Source: Wolbachia endosymbiont (group B) of Parapoynx stratiotata | GTDB taxonomy: Bacteria; Pseudomonadota; Alphaproteobacteria; Rickettsiales; Anaplasmataceae | Direction of reading: 5' to 3' | Assembly: GCF_947250635.1 (NCBI RefSeq) | Contig: NZ_OX366335.1 | Span: forward strand, 992,001-1,056,000 | DNA length: 64,000 nucleotides | In this document: in pieces, positions 47,019 to 56,128 of the stretch | Layout of the letters: every line of letters starts with the position of its first letter | Numbering within the stretch: position 1 is the stretch's first letter | Notes under the pieces: generated by a model | Seen by the model: only the letters and a program-made list of their open reading frames with translations | Databases searched by the model: none | What the model was told of the DNA's origin: nothing | Position numbers and translations under genes: made by a program

Positions 47019-47907
47019 AATAAAAAATCAGTATATATTAATATCTTTACTCTTAGATGAAAAAATAAGTAAAAAAGATTGAGAAATTGATTTGACTTCA
47101 CTCGAAAGCTATGGCTTTATGCCAATGCTGATAAAAAACAGCAGTAAATATCTAAAAAAAGTTTGTTGTTAGTGAAAGGTAAATTATATGAATAAAAGTA
47201 AAGAAGAAATCGAATTCAGAATATTAGAAAGCAAAGGCAAAGCACTACTTGATCGTGAAATAATGGAAACGTTTCTAAGTGCAGTACATGAAAGCCCACA
47301 GGCTCAAGAAATTGCTAAAAATTTGGTGAATACTTATACAGGAGTAGGAAGGATTTTAGGTAGAGAAATGGATGACCTGAAAGTTATAGAAGGAGTAACT
47401 GATTCTGCAGTAGCAATGATTATGTGTGTTAAGGAAACACTAGAAAGGGTACTGAAAGAAAAGCTTAAGAGTGAGCCAATCATGGACTTACAAGGGATAG
47501 TAGAGTACTTAAACGTAAGTATAGGTCATGCAGAGAGGGAATGTGTAAAAATACTGTACTTGAATAAAAGGCGTCAACTAATTGGAGAAGAATCCTATAT
47601 TGGTGAAATGGAAAAAGCACCAGTATACATAAAGGAAATTACAAGAAAGGCATTAATGAAAAATGCAACATCAATAATAATGTCACATAACCATCCTGGA
47701 GGGAGCTTAGAGCCATCAGAAGAAGATCAAGCAGTAACGAAGAGCTTAGCAGCAGCATGTAGTACTGTAAGCGTGGGAACGTTCAAAAAAGTGTGTCAAG
47801 CCGCATTTTTAGTTCAACTCAATTTTCAATCTATCTGGAAAGAAAATATCAAGTTGAGACATAGTTAAAGCCCAATTAGGGAGAGCCATAATCCACTTTT
47901 GCTCTAC

Positions 47908-49244
47908 GGGAACGTTCAAAAAAGTGTGTCAAACCGAAAAAAAAGTAATAAATTGATATAAAAAATGGAGGTTTGATATGGGTCAAGCAAATAGAACTAC
48001 TGGTTTGGTAGATTATAAAGAATTAGAAACAAATATCCTGTCATCTATACGAGAAGGAAGACCATTGACAGGAAGAGATGGAGCATTAACACCGTTTATA
48101 AAAAGGTTGCTAGAGGCAAGTCTGGAAGGTGAAATAGAAAGCCACATGTCAGCTAAAAGTGAAGAAAATAACCGAAGAAATGGAAGGAATGCAAAAACTT
48201 TACGTACAAGTTCAGGCTCATTTGAACTATTAACACCAAGAGACAGAGAAGGAAGCTTTGAACCGCAAATAGTCAAAAAAAGGCAAACAAGCCTACATCC
48301 AGAACTTGAAGCAAAGGTCTTAAGCACATATGCCAGTGGCATGGGATACAGAGATATAGCTTCACATGTTGAGGAAATATATGACCACAAAATATCAGCA
48401 GCAGAGATATCCAGTATTACTGATAAACTGCTACCAGTAATCAATGAATGGCGCAGCCGCCCACTGCAATCAGTGTATCCAATAGTGTTTATGGATGGCA
48501 TGTTCTTTAAGGTCAAGGAGGACGGACATTGTATAAGTAAATGCATGTATAATATATTGGGCATAAATCAAAATGGCAGAAAAGAAGTATTAGGTTTTTA
48601 TTTGGCTGAAAGTGAAGGAGCTAACTTCTGGTTGGGAGTTCTAAATGACCTAAAAGAGCGAGGAGTAGAAGATATTCTAATTGCCTGCATTGATGGGCTA
48701 AAAAGCTTTCCTGCGGCTATAAATAGTGTGTTTCCTAAGGCAGAAGTACAGCTATGTATAGTGCATCAGATAAGGAATTCACTGAAATATGTATCTAGCA
48801 AAGATGTAAAAGTTTTCATGAATGATTTGAAAAAAATATATCGTGCTTCAAGTAAAGAGATCGCTGAGAATTATCTGCTTGAGCTGGAAGAAAAATGGGG
48901 AGAGAAGTATCCTTTAGTTATAAAATCCTGGCAGAACAATTGGGAAAACTTATCCAGTTATTTTAAGTATTCTGGGCAAGTTAGGAAGCTGATTTACACC
49001 ACCAATCCAATTGAGGGGTTGCATAGACAAATCAGGAAATTTACTAAAACTAAGGGTTCATTTACTAGTACAAATGCCTTGTACAAACAGGTATATTGTG
49101 CTATAAAAAAGGTAGAGCAAAAGTGGATTATGGCTCTCCCTAATTGGGCTTTAACTATTTCTCAACTTGATATTTTCTTTCCAGATAGATTGAAAATTGA
49201 GTTGAACTAAAAATGCGGCTTGACACACTTTTTTGAACGTTCCC
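47908..49244 (+). mobile_element. IS256-family insertion sequence, copy 3 (nested in copy 4)
   Basis: A full 1337-bp element inserted in opposite orientation into copy 4. Flanks are GCTCTAC and AAATTTCC, so there is no target duplication. Instead 69 bp of copy 4 are absent at the junction. Confidence 0.92.
47978..49210 (+). CDS. IS256-family transposase (copy 3)
   Basis: An intact 410-residue transposase, same sequence type as copies 1 and 5 (LTISQLD). It has all family motifs and the same GGAGG ribosome binding site 8 bp before its ATG. Confidence 0.92.
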   Translation: MGQANRTTGLVDYKELETNILSSIREGRPLTGRDGALTPFIKRLLEASLEGEIESHMSAKSEENNRRNGRNAKTLRTSSGSFELLTPRDREGSFEPQIVKKRQTSLHPELEAKVLSTYASGMGYRDIASHVEEIYDHKISAAEISSITDKLLPVINEWRSRPLQSVYPIVFMDGMFFKVKEDGHCISKCMYNILGINQNGRKEVLGFYLAESEGANFWLGVLNDLKERGVEDILIACIDGLKSFPAAINSVFPKAEVQLCIVHQIRNSLKYVSSKDVKVFMNDLKKIYRASSKEIAENYLLELEEKWGEKYPLVIKSWQNNWENLSSYFKYSGQVRKLIYTTNPIEGLHRQIRKFTKTKGSFTSTNALYKQVYCAIKKVEQKWIMALPNWALTISQLDIFFPDRLKIELN

Positions 49245-50309
49245 AAATTTCCTGATTTGTCTATGCAACCCCTCAATTGGATTGGTGGTGTAAATCAGCT
49301 TCCTAACTTGCCCAGAATACTTAAAATAACTGGATAAGTTTTCCCAATTGTTCTGCCAGGATTTTATAACTAAAGGATACTTCTCTCCCCATTTTTCTTC
49401 CAGCTCAAGCAGATAATTCTCAGCGATCTCTTTACTTGAAGCACGATATATTTTTTTCAAATCATTCATGAAAACTTTTACATCTTTGCTAGATACATAT
49501 TTCAGTGAATTCCTTATCTGATGCACTATACATAGCTGTACTTCTGCCTTAGGAAACACACTATTTATAGCCGCAGGAAAGCTTTTTAGCCCATCAATGC
49601 AGGCAATTAGAATATCTTCTACTCCTCGCTCTTTTAGGTCATTTAGAACTCCCAACCAGAAGTTAGCTCCTTCACTTTCAGCCAAATAAAAACCTAATAC
49701 TTCTTTTCTGCCATTTTGATTTATGCCCAATATATTATACATGCATTTACTTATACAATGTCCGTCCTCCTTGACCTTAAAGAACATGCCATCCATAAAC
49801 ACTATTGGATACACTGATTGCAGTGGGCGGCTGCGCCATTCATTGATTACTGGTAGCAGTTTATCAGTAATACTGGATATCTCTGCTGCTGATATTTTGT
49901 GGTCATATATTTCCTCAACATGTGAAGCTATATCTCTGTATCCCATGCCACTGGCATATGTGCTTAAGACCTTTGCTTCAAGTTCTGGATGTAGGCTTGT
50001 TTGCCTTTTTTTGACTATTTGCGGTTCAAAGCTTCCTTCTCTGTCTCTTGGTGTTAATAGTTCAAATGAGCCTGAACTTGTACGTAAAGTTTTTGCATTC
50101 CTTCCATTTCTTCGGTTATTTTCTTCACTTTTAGCTGACATGTGGCTTTCTATTTCACCTTCCAGACTTGCCTCTAGCAACCTTTTTATAAACGGTGTTA
50201 ATGCTCCATCTCTTCCTGTCAATGGTCTTCCTTCTCGTATAGATGACAGGATATTTGTTTCTAATTCTTTATAATCTACCAAACCAGTAGTTCTATTTGC
50301 TTGACCCAT
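49245..50309 (-). pseudogene. IS256-family transposase (copy 4), truncated
   Basis: The first 355 residues are intact up to GLHRQIRKF. There the frame enters copy 3 and ends after about 29 foreign residues (GNVQKSVSSRIFSST and on). The native C-terminal piece survives separately at 47809-47907. The 69 missing bases equal 23 codons. Loss of the C-terminal region probably inactivates the protein. Confidence 0.88.
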
Positions 50310-50557
50310 ATCAAACCTCCATTTTTTATATCAATTTATTACTTTTTTTTCGGTTTGACACACTTTTTTGAACGTTCCCGTAAGCGTAAAATTGTTTGAC
50401 CATATTATCATCACAAGTGGAGGCTATTTCAGCTTTCGAGAAAATGGATTGTTATAGTAGAAAGTATTTGCAAATCTACTCATTATAATTTATAATGAGT
50501 AGTAAGATGTATAAAGTTTATTGTACGCTTAAAAAGTATTTTTAATATGAGGTTTAT

Positions 50558-51703
50558 ATGACTAGTAAAGATCGGAATAAAAAGACTAATGTTAATCACA
50601 AGAAAATATTTGGTGCTCTTGAAGGCGTTGATATAAAGCAGTCTAAATTTGTGAGTAAAATTAATAACCAGAAGGAGATAAACCGGGAGGCCTCCCCTAG
50701 CAGAAACATTCGCGAAAACAAAATCAACTACGGGAAAAGCCTTGACTATGTTTATGGCACAAAACCTTTAAATGATCAAGCAGAAGATTTAAATCCATTT
50801 GCTTCAAATTTGCAAAAAATAAAACCAAGTGCAAGCGAAAGTGAAAAGTTGAGCTGGTTTAAGAGTGCTGTAGTAGAGGCAAAAAACGTAAATGAATTGC
50901 ACAAAACTATAGACCAAGTACTAGCCTCTGGAGCAAGAATAAATGCATATAACGATGGGGAATGGAGCATTGCAGAGTATGTAGTATTGGGTACACATTT
51001 TCATAAATTTGATAAGACTGATCGAAAAAAGATAATGCGTAAATTAATGCTAAGTGGTGCAGATTTTCATGATACTTTATTGCAGAATAAACTAATAGGT
51101 GAAATCTATAATGAGCTACAGCCAGAAGTTCAGCCACAGATAGATGAGAGACTAGAAGAACTAGAGAAAGCTGGCGAAAATGCTATGCAAGAAGGAGAAT
51201 TAATAGATGTTGAGATAGATAATACAACATCGTATATAGAATTTTCTGGGGATAGCAAGGTAGAGGTAGCCAAAATACTGAGAGAGTTAGGAATTAATAT
51301 TTTAAAAATTGGCAATGATGCAGTTGAGGTTAAAAGTGAGAAGGGAGGTATAAGAAACTATATCGATATGTCAGATGAAAGCTCTATTATATTAGAGTTT
51401 CCTACAAGCATTGGTAAGCTAAATATTATATTGTACCACGATGTAAAAAAATATGATCAAGTACAAGTCAGAGTAGAAAACAAGGAAATGTGGGCTGAGT
51501 TACAAAAAAGAGGCGAAGAAATTGGAAAAAATTGCCTTTTTGGGGGAGTGAAGCTTAAGGAAGTGGTAGAAAGAGGTAATTTCACTAGATGTGGCATATG
51601 GAATGAAAAGTATGCTATAAAAGAGATTAGCAATGATGAAGTATTGTCTTCATGGGTAAATAGGGTATGTGGAGGTAGTAAAGAAACCTTTAGGGAACTT
51701 TAA
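50558..51703 (+). CDS. WO-associated hypothetical protein B (paralogue of protein A)
   Basis: A 381-residue protein of unknown function. It has a basic, polar N-terminus (MTSKDRNKKTNVNHKKIFGA), then a helical segment with an ankyrin-like stretch (NELHKTIDQVLASGARINAY, IMRKLMLSGADFHDTLLQNK). The C-terminal domain is shared with the 435-residue protein at 37294 (LEFPTSIGKLNIILYHD; KNCLFGGVKLKEVV). The gene starts 100 bp after the radC stop. AGGTTTAT precedes the ATG. Confidence 0.65.
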   Translation: MTSKDRNKKTNVNHKKIFGALEGVDIKQSKFVSKINNQKEINREASPSRNIRENKINYGKSLDYVYGTKPLNDQAEDLNPFASNLQKIKPSASESEKLSWFKSAVVEAKNVNELHKTIDQVLASGARINAYNDGEWSIAEYVVLGTHFHKFDKTDRKKIMRKLMLSGADFHDTLLQNKLIGEIYNELQPEVQPQIDERLEELEKAGENAMQEGELIDVEIDNTTSYIEFSGDSKVEVAKILRELGINILKIGNDAVEVKSEKGGIRNYIDMSDESSIILEFPTSIGKLNIILYHDVKKYDQVQVRVENKEMWAELQKRGEEIGKNCLFGGVKLKEVVERGNFTRCGIWNEKYAIKEISNDEVLSSWVNRVCGGSKETFREL

Positions 51704-51790
51704 TGCGTCTACAGCAAACTTTAAGGTTCCAGAGGTTTTTTCTACCGTTATATCTGGAGCCTTTGAGCTATAGTAGAAAATATTATATGT

Positions 51791-52705
51791 ATGGTTCTTT
51801 GCGTGGAAAAAATTCTAGACTATGAAGTAGGGGAAAAAGTGAAAAGTTGGAGGTTAGAGAGGGGGTATACTCAGAAAGATTTAGCTGAGAAAATTGGTGT
51901 AAAATACTGGGTAATACTGCAATATGAGAAAGGGAATCGTAGAATTTCAATTGAAAGGTTATATGCTATAGCTGAGGCACTATCAATCAGTATTACCGAT
52001 CTTATTCCTGTATCAAATGAAAAAATCTGTCTTGAAGATGAGGAAGAAGAAATATTAAATCTAGTAAGAGAATATAAAAAGATTAATGATCAGGAGTTAC
52101 GTAAGATGTTTTGTTTATTAACCCAATTTGTCCAAGTTAGTGAAAAAAGTAGTAGGAAAGCAGAGAAAGTAAAAATTGCAAAGGGTTTGGTTGAAGCAGG
52201 AGTTTCTGTTGATGTTATTGCAAAAACAATCAGTCTCTCTGCTGATGAATGTGTTGAAGAAAAAGTTGGTTCTATTTACTGCCAAATAGGAAGGAAGATA
52301 AAAGAATGGAGGCTAGTAAAAGAGTATACTCAAAAAGATTTAGGAAAGAAAATGAATACAACCCGTCACGAAATAAGCAACTATGAACAAGGACGTGTAG
52401 CTACTCCACTGGGAAAATTATATGTAATAGCAGAAACATTATCGATTAATATTACAGATCTGCTAATAGAGGAAGGTAGTAAAGTAGAAAATGAACTACC
52501 GAATTTAATTGAAGAATACAAAAAGATTGAAAGTCAAGAACTACGTAATGCACTAATAAAATCTTTGTTTGAAGGCATACGGATTTGTGAAGAAAAAGTA
52601 AGAAAAGCGGAAAGGATCAAAGTTGCAAAGGATTTAGTAAAAGGGGGAATTTCTATTGATATTATTTTGCAAATAGTTGGTTTATCCGCTGATCAAATTG
52701 CATGA
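51791..52705 (+). CDS. WO transcriptional regulator with two HTH (XRE) domains, 2
   Basis: A 304-residue tandem-HTH regulator, closely similar to the one at 46107 over its whole length (KSWRLERGYTQKDLAEKIGV; KEWRLVKEYTQKDLGKKMNT; VAKDLVKGGISIDIILQIVG). The first and second HTH resemble each other less than they resemble their counterparts in the paralogue, so the internal duplication predates the gene duplication. It is followed 25 bp later by a third member. Confidence 0.88.
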   Translation: MVLCVEKILDYEVGEKVKSWRLERGYTQKDLAEKIGVKYWVILQYEKGNRRISIERLYAIAEALSISITDLIPVSNEKICLEDEEEEILNLVREYKKINDQELRKMFCLLTQFVQVSEKSSRKAEKVKIAKGLVEAGVSVDVIAKTISLSADECVEEKVGSIYCQIGRKIKEWRLVKEYTQKDLGKKMNTTRHEISNYEQGRVATPLGKLYVIAETLSINITDLLIEEGSKVENELPNLIEEYKKIESQELRNALIKSLFEGIRICEEKVRKAERIKVAKDLVKGGISIDIILQIVGLSADQIA

Positions 52706-52730
52706 AAATTTATTTCTAAGTAAGGTATAT

Positions 52731-53633
52731 ATGTTTGTTTCTGTAAGAGATGTTAGTTCTATACACTACAAAATAGGGCAAAAAATAGAAGATTGTAGAT
52801 TAATGCAAAGGTGTACTCAAGCAGAGTTAGCAAGTAAAATCGGATTAGCATATAAAGAAGTAACCAATTATGAAAATGGGTATATTCCTATTCCGATTGA
52901 AGTACTATATGTAATAGCAAGAGTACTGTCAGTTAATGTTGTAGATCTATTACCTAAACCAATAACAGTAAGAGAGTATGAAGATGAAGACGAAGAAATA
53001 CTCTATCTAACAAAAATATATGAGAATCAAAAGTTAGGCAAAATAGTACCTTCATTAATCAGGTTTGTTCATATTAGCGAGAAAATCAATCAAGAGGAGG
53101 CAAGATTAGAAGTAGCAAAAAATCTAGTTAAAGAAGGAGTTTCAGTTGACATAATTTCCCAAGCAACCGGCTTATCTATTTACGAGTATGATAATACAGA
53201 GAAAGAAGTCTGCACTGATTCTATATACTACAGAATAGGGCAAAGAATAAGAGAATGGAGGTTGATAAGAAGATATACTCAAAAAGATTTGGCGGATAAA
53301 GTTGGTTTAACACTCAAGGAAATACACGAATATGAAATAGGATACACTGCCATATCATTTGACAAATTATATCAAATAGCAGAAGGATTATCAGTGAATA
53401 TTAAAGTTCTGCTACCTAAAACAAGAGAAAGCAAAAAGCTATTGAGTTTAATGGATGAGTACGGAGAACAAGAATCACTAGTCAAATCTCTATCTGAAAG
53501 TATGAAAAATGGCAAGAAAAAAGTTAAAAAAATAGAAAAGATCAAAGTTGCGAAAAATCTAGCAAAGGCAGGTGTTGCTATTGATATTATTGTGCGAGCA
53601 AGTGGCCTAACTACTGATGAGTGTGAAAATTGA
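52731..53633 (+). CDS. WO transcriptional regulator with two HTH (XRE) domains, 3
   Basis: A protein of 300 residues from the ATG at 52731 (MFVSVRDVSSIHYKIGQKIE). It has two HTH domains (EDCRLMQRCTQAELASKIGL; REWRLIRRYTQKDLADKVGL), each followed by the KVAKNLxKxGVxIDII segment. It is more diverged than the other two. AAGGTATAT precedes the start. It probably forms an operon with regulator 2. Confidence 0.85.
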   Translation: MFVSVRDVSSIHYKIGQKIEDCRLMQRCTQAELASKIGLAYKEVTNYENGYIPIPIEVLYVIARVLSVNVVDLLPKPITVREYEDEDEEILYLTKIYENQKLGKIVPSLIRFVHISEKINQEEARLEVAKNLVKEGVSVDIISQATGLSIYEYDNTEKEVCTDSIYYRIGQRIREWRLIRRYTQKDLADKVGLTLKEIHEYEIGYTAISFDKLYQIAEGLSVNIKVLLPKTRESKKLLSLMDEYGEQESLVKSLSESMKNGKKKVKKIEKIKVAKNLAKAGVAIDIIVRASGLTTDECEN

Positions 53634-54041
53634 ATTGTGTTAAAGATATAAGTAAAAGTAGTTATATACTTAATATAGATAAAGGTTGCAAATAATCTAC
53701 TTATGCTGGACATTTCTATTGAGGAGCTTGAAAATCATGCTTTCAAAACTTAACCTGGATTAAAGATTTCAGTAGTTTACTTACTCATAAATAATACATT
53801 AAAATATCAATAAAAATAATTGTATATTTAATATATCTAAATTACTGAATGAAATTCTTGTGCTTCTGTGTTTAATATATAATGTTCAAATAGATTGAAG
53901 TGAATTAACTAAATTAGAATTTGCTTAATGTAATTCATTGGTATCACAAATGATTATCTTGAGTATGCCAATTTTTCTAAAAATATTGACGGTACTAAAA
54001 AAATAAGTTATCCTTTTAACAGATTTATTAAGAAGGTGTGT
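53634..54041. other. AT-rich gap with a regulator-tail remnant
   Basis: At 53679-53753 a short plus-strand frame IKVANNLLMLDISIEELENH, then AFKT and stop, resembles the KVAKNL...DI end of the double-HTH regulators. This suggests a decayed fourth copy or a tail duplication. The rest shows nothing. Confidence 0.4.
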
Positions 54042-54374
54042 ATGGTTAGTCATGAAAAGAAACATACAGTAGCATTTTGCATTTCAGCTATTGCGTTTTG
54101 TGTTGGCATCTCATTAATTGCAGCAGTACTTACAACAATAGCACCTTTAATTGCCATAATTGTTTCAACTATAATAGGGGCAATAACTATTTTGTCTGCT
54201 TGCCAAGCTATTGAAAGCTACTCAGTCATAAAAAATAGCAATAAGGTAACAAGTAGTTTGCATGAAATAAAAGAAGCTTTTACAGGAGAGGAAAGCGAGC
54301 TTTTTATTGAAAAGGTTTTTAACCATTTACGTGGATTTTTTAGTAGTGAAAAAGAAAGTAGTACACAAAGATAA
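54042..54374 (+). CDS. Small membrane protein, unknown function
   Basis: A 110-residue protein from the ATG at 54042, preceded by AGAAGG. It has two adjacent transmembrane helices at about residues 8-62 (TVAFCISAIAFCVGISLIAA; LTTIAPLIAIIVSTIIGAIT), then a polar helical tail ending EKESSTQR. It could be a holin-like or cargo protein of the prophage; there is no further evidence for either. Confidence 0.55.
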   Translation: MVSHEKKHTVAFCISAIAFCVGISLIAAVLTTIAPLIAIIVSTIIGAITILSACQAIESYSVIKNSNKVTSSLHEIKEAFTGEESELFIEKVFNHLRGFFSSEKESSTQR

Positions 54375-54452
54375 TAAGATTTCTCAACAAGGCAAATTTG
54401 CTTATTTTACTTTTCTGGCTCAATGAAAGCTTTATATTTTACTTGATGTAAA

Positions 54453-55367
54453 TTAAGACACAATGTTACAAAATTTATCGACTACTTTTTGATTATTCTC
54501 TATCATTGCCTTTGCCTCTTGCTGAAGAGATTTGATATTTTTTGATGTAATATTATCCATGTCAGGTGATGCTATTTTCAATTGCGATTGTATGCGTATA
54601 TATTTATCAGCTATAACTTGATCAAGTTGGTAATTTACTGCATCTAAACTTGAGGCAAACATCACATGTAGTAGTGGTTTTACCCAGCCTATTTTTCCAA
54701 ATCTCTTTGAATTGGCTATGCTTCTATCTGTTCTTCCAGTACCTATCGATAACAGTACAATATCATCATTTGGAAATAACCTTTTACTACTTGCATATGC
54801 ACAAGCCGCTGGATTATTGGCAAAAACCCCTCCATCCACTAATACCATTTCCTTTTGGTTAATTTTAAGATATTTAGGTGCAAAGTAAGTAGGTGCTGCA
54901 GTTGCTGCTCTTAATACATCCCTTAATTTAATAAAATTCCTATCCTCTTTCCAGCTTTTGAAGAAAAATGGGCAGTTATTGTGAATATCGTAACTCGTAA
55001 TCAACACATTACTTAAAGTGTTTTTAAAGACATCATCGCCAAAATATTTATGAAGTACATACTCAATATTTTTATGTGGGTATTGTGTACAGTTAAACCA
55101 AGATAATATTGATCTTCTCAAAAATGAAGACTTAAAAATATATGGTCCATATTCCCGATAGAACTCGACTAAATCATTAGCAGAATATTGAGGTTTATCT
55201 TTTTTACATAATCCTGCCACAACAATCCCACCGGTTGAAGTACCAGCCATTAGATCAAAGATTTCAGCTATAGTTCTTCTTGTTCTTTTTTCTATTTCTG
55301 CTAGAATAATGGCTGGTATGATGCCTCTTATGCCTCCGCCGTCAATTGAAAGGATGTATTTTGCCAT
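54453..55367 (-). CDS. Patatin-like phospholipase
   Basis: A 304-residue protein from the ATG at 55367. The oxyanion motif DGGGIRG is near the start (MAKYILSIDGGGIRGIIPAI), the nucleophile Ser is in AGTSTGGIV, and the dyad Asp in VDGGVFANNP. All catalytic parts are therefore present. Such lipases are frequent in phage WO and could act on host or bacterial membrane phospholipids; the actual substrate is unknown. Its start codon overlaps that of the divergent PLD gene on the CATG at 55365-55368. A longer frame from 55469 exists but would run across the PLD signal peptide. Confidence 0.9.
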   Translation of the reverse strand: MAKYILSIDGGGIRGIIPAIILAEIEKRTRRTIAEIFDLMAGTSTGGIVVAGLCKKDKPQYSANDLVEFYREYGPYIFKSSFLRRSILSWFNCTQYPHKNIEYVLHKYFGDDVFKNTLSNVLITSYDIHNNCPFFFKSWKEDRNFIKLRDVLRAATAAPTYFAPKYLKINQKEMVLVDGGVFANNPAACAYASSKRLFPNDDIVLLSIGTGRTDRSIANSKRFGKIGWVKPLLHVMFASSLDAVNYQLDQVIADKYIRIQSQLKIASPDMDNITSKNIKSLQQEAKAMIENNQKVVDKFCNIVS

Positions 55368-55980
55368 GGTTAGGTATTTATTGATTTTATTAACTTGTTC
55401 GCTTTTATCGGGATGTGTTTCCTGCCTAAAAGCCACAGTCTGCTTCACGCCTGGAGAAAATTGCACCAACCTAATAATTGATTCCGTGGGTCATGCTAAA
55501 AAATCCTTGTTGGTTCAGGCATACCAATTTACCTCAAAGCCTATTGCTGAATCCTTGGTTCAAGCTAAAAAGCGTGGAGTTGATATTAAGGTTATTCTAG
55601 ATGAATCACAAACTAGTTCAAAACATAGTGTAATTAACGAATTATTTGAGCACAAAATCCCGATATGGATTGACTTTAAACCCGCTATTGCTCATAGCAA
55701 GGTAATTATTATTGATGAGCAAAAAATCATAACCGGATCATTTAACTTTTCAGATGCCGCTCAGCAAAGAAATGCTGAAAACCTACTGATCATAACAGGA
55801 GATTCTCCACTAGTTGAACAATACGTCAAAAATTGGAAAAATCGCCAATCGCAGTCTAAGCATTATACACCAGACTTTAAGTTATCTTTGAATTCATCTA
55901 ATTCCTCAGAAAGATTTTTCACCCTTTCCTCAAGTACTAACACTTTTTCCATTAAACCATATTCAATAAGTTTATCGTGA
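55366..55980 (+). CDS. Phospholipase D-like (Nuc-type) protein
   Basis: A 204-residue protein starting MVRYLLILLTCSLLSGCVSC, a signal peptide with the lipobox LSGC, so probably a lipoprotein. One HKD motif is present: IAHSKVIIIDEQKIITGSFN with FSDAAQQRNAEN behind it. One motif per chain is the Nuc/PLD6-type endonuclease or phospholipase layout and implies a homodimer. The last 40 residues read antisense to the next minus-strand gene and are Ser/Thr-rich, so the natural end may have been extended by mutation. It is divergent from patatin with overlapping start codons. Confidence 0.85.
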   Translation: MVRYLLILLTCSLLSGCVSCLKATVCFTPGENCTNLIIDSVGHAKKSLLVQAYQFTSKPIAESLVQAKKRGVDIKVILDESQTSSKHSVINELFEHKIPIWIDFKPAIAHSKVIIIDEQKIITGSFNFSDAAQQRNAENLLIITGDSPLVEQYVKNWKNRQSQSKHYTPDFKLSLNSSNSSERFFTLSSSTNTFSIKPYSISLS

Positions 55981-56081
55981 AATTGTACCCTTGAGTCTAA
56001 CTTGGATAACCACCATATCAATGCTACGGTTTGGATTAATAACGTGATAATTAATGTAATTGGGATTTTTTGATTTTGCAT
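55863..56081 (-). CDS. Small membrane-anchored coiled-coil phage protein
   Basis: A 72-residue protein. One N-terminal transmembrane helix (IPITLIITLLIQTVALIWWL) is followed by a coiled coil (KVLVLEERVKNLSEELDEFK). This architecture is common for phage lysis-cassette or tail-adjacent proteins. It overlaps the PLD gene tail by 118 bp on the opposite strand. I do not assign a function. Confidence 0.6.
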   Translation of the reverse strand: MQNQKIPITLIITLLIQTVALIWWLSKLDSRVQFHDKLIEYGLMEKVLVLEERVKNLSEELDEFKDNLKSGV

Positions 56082-56128
56082 AATGATTTAAAATGTGAAT
56101 TTATTATGGATAGCTACTTTAGTAACTA

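Larger units (their letters stand above)
47775..50379 (-). mobile_element. IS256-family insertion sequence, copy 4 (host of copy 3)
   Basis: It is flanked by an 8-bp duplication GTAAGCGT, so it is a genuine insertion into radC. Its two pieces (47775-47907 and 49245-50379) add to 1268 bp, 69 bp fewer than the intact element. The missing bases lie exactly where copy 3 entered. The left piece carries the same base variant as copy 2. Confidence 0.92.
47188..50457 (-). other. Composite locus: radC split by nested insertion sequences
   Basis: Overview entry for the interval. The plus-strand radC is cut at 47774. IS copy 4 (minus, 47775-50379) fills the gap and itself contains IS copy 3 (plus, 47908-49244). 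Removing both elements and one GTAAGCGT duplication (47767-47774 and 50380-50387) restores a 657-bp radC frame. Confidence 0.85.
47188..50457 (+). pseudogene. radC: RadC-family (MPN/JAB) protein, interrupted
   Basis: The 5' part (47188-47774) encodes a helix-hairpin-helix-like N-terminus and the JAB domain core with HNHPGGSLEPSEEDQ (the metal-binding HxH...D motif). The 3' part (50388-50457) supplies KLFDHIIITSGGYFSFRENG and LL plus stop. Joined, they give 218 residues, normal for RadC. RadC is common in mobile elements, though its role in repair is doubtful. The uninterrupted upstream frame now runs 30 residues into the IS end and stops at 47868. Confidence 0.9.
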
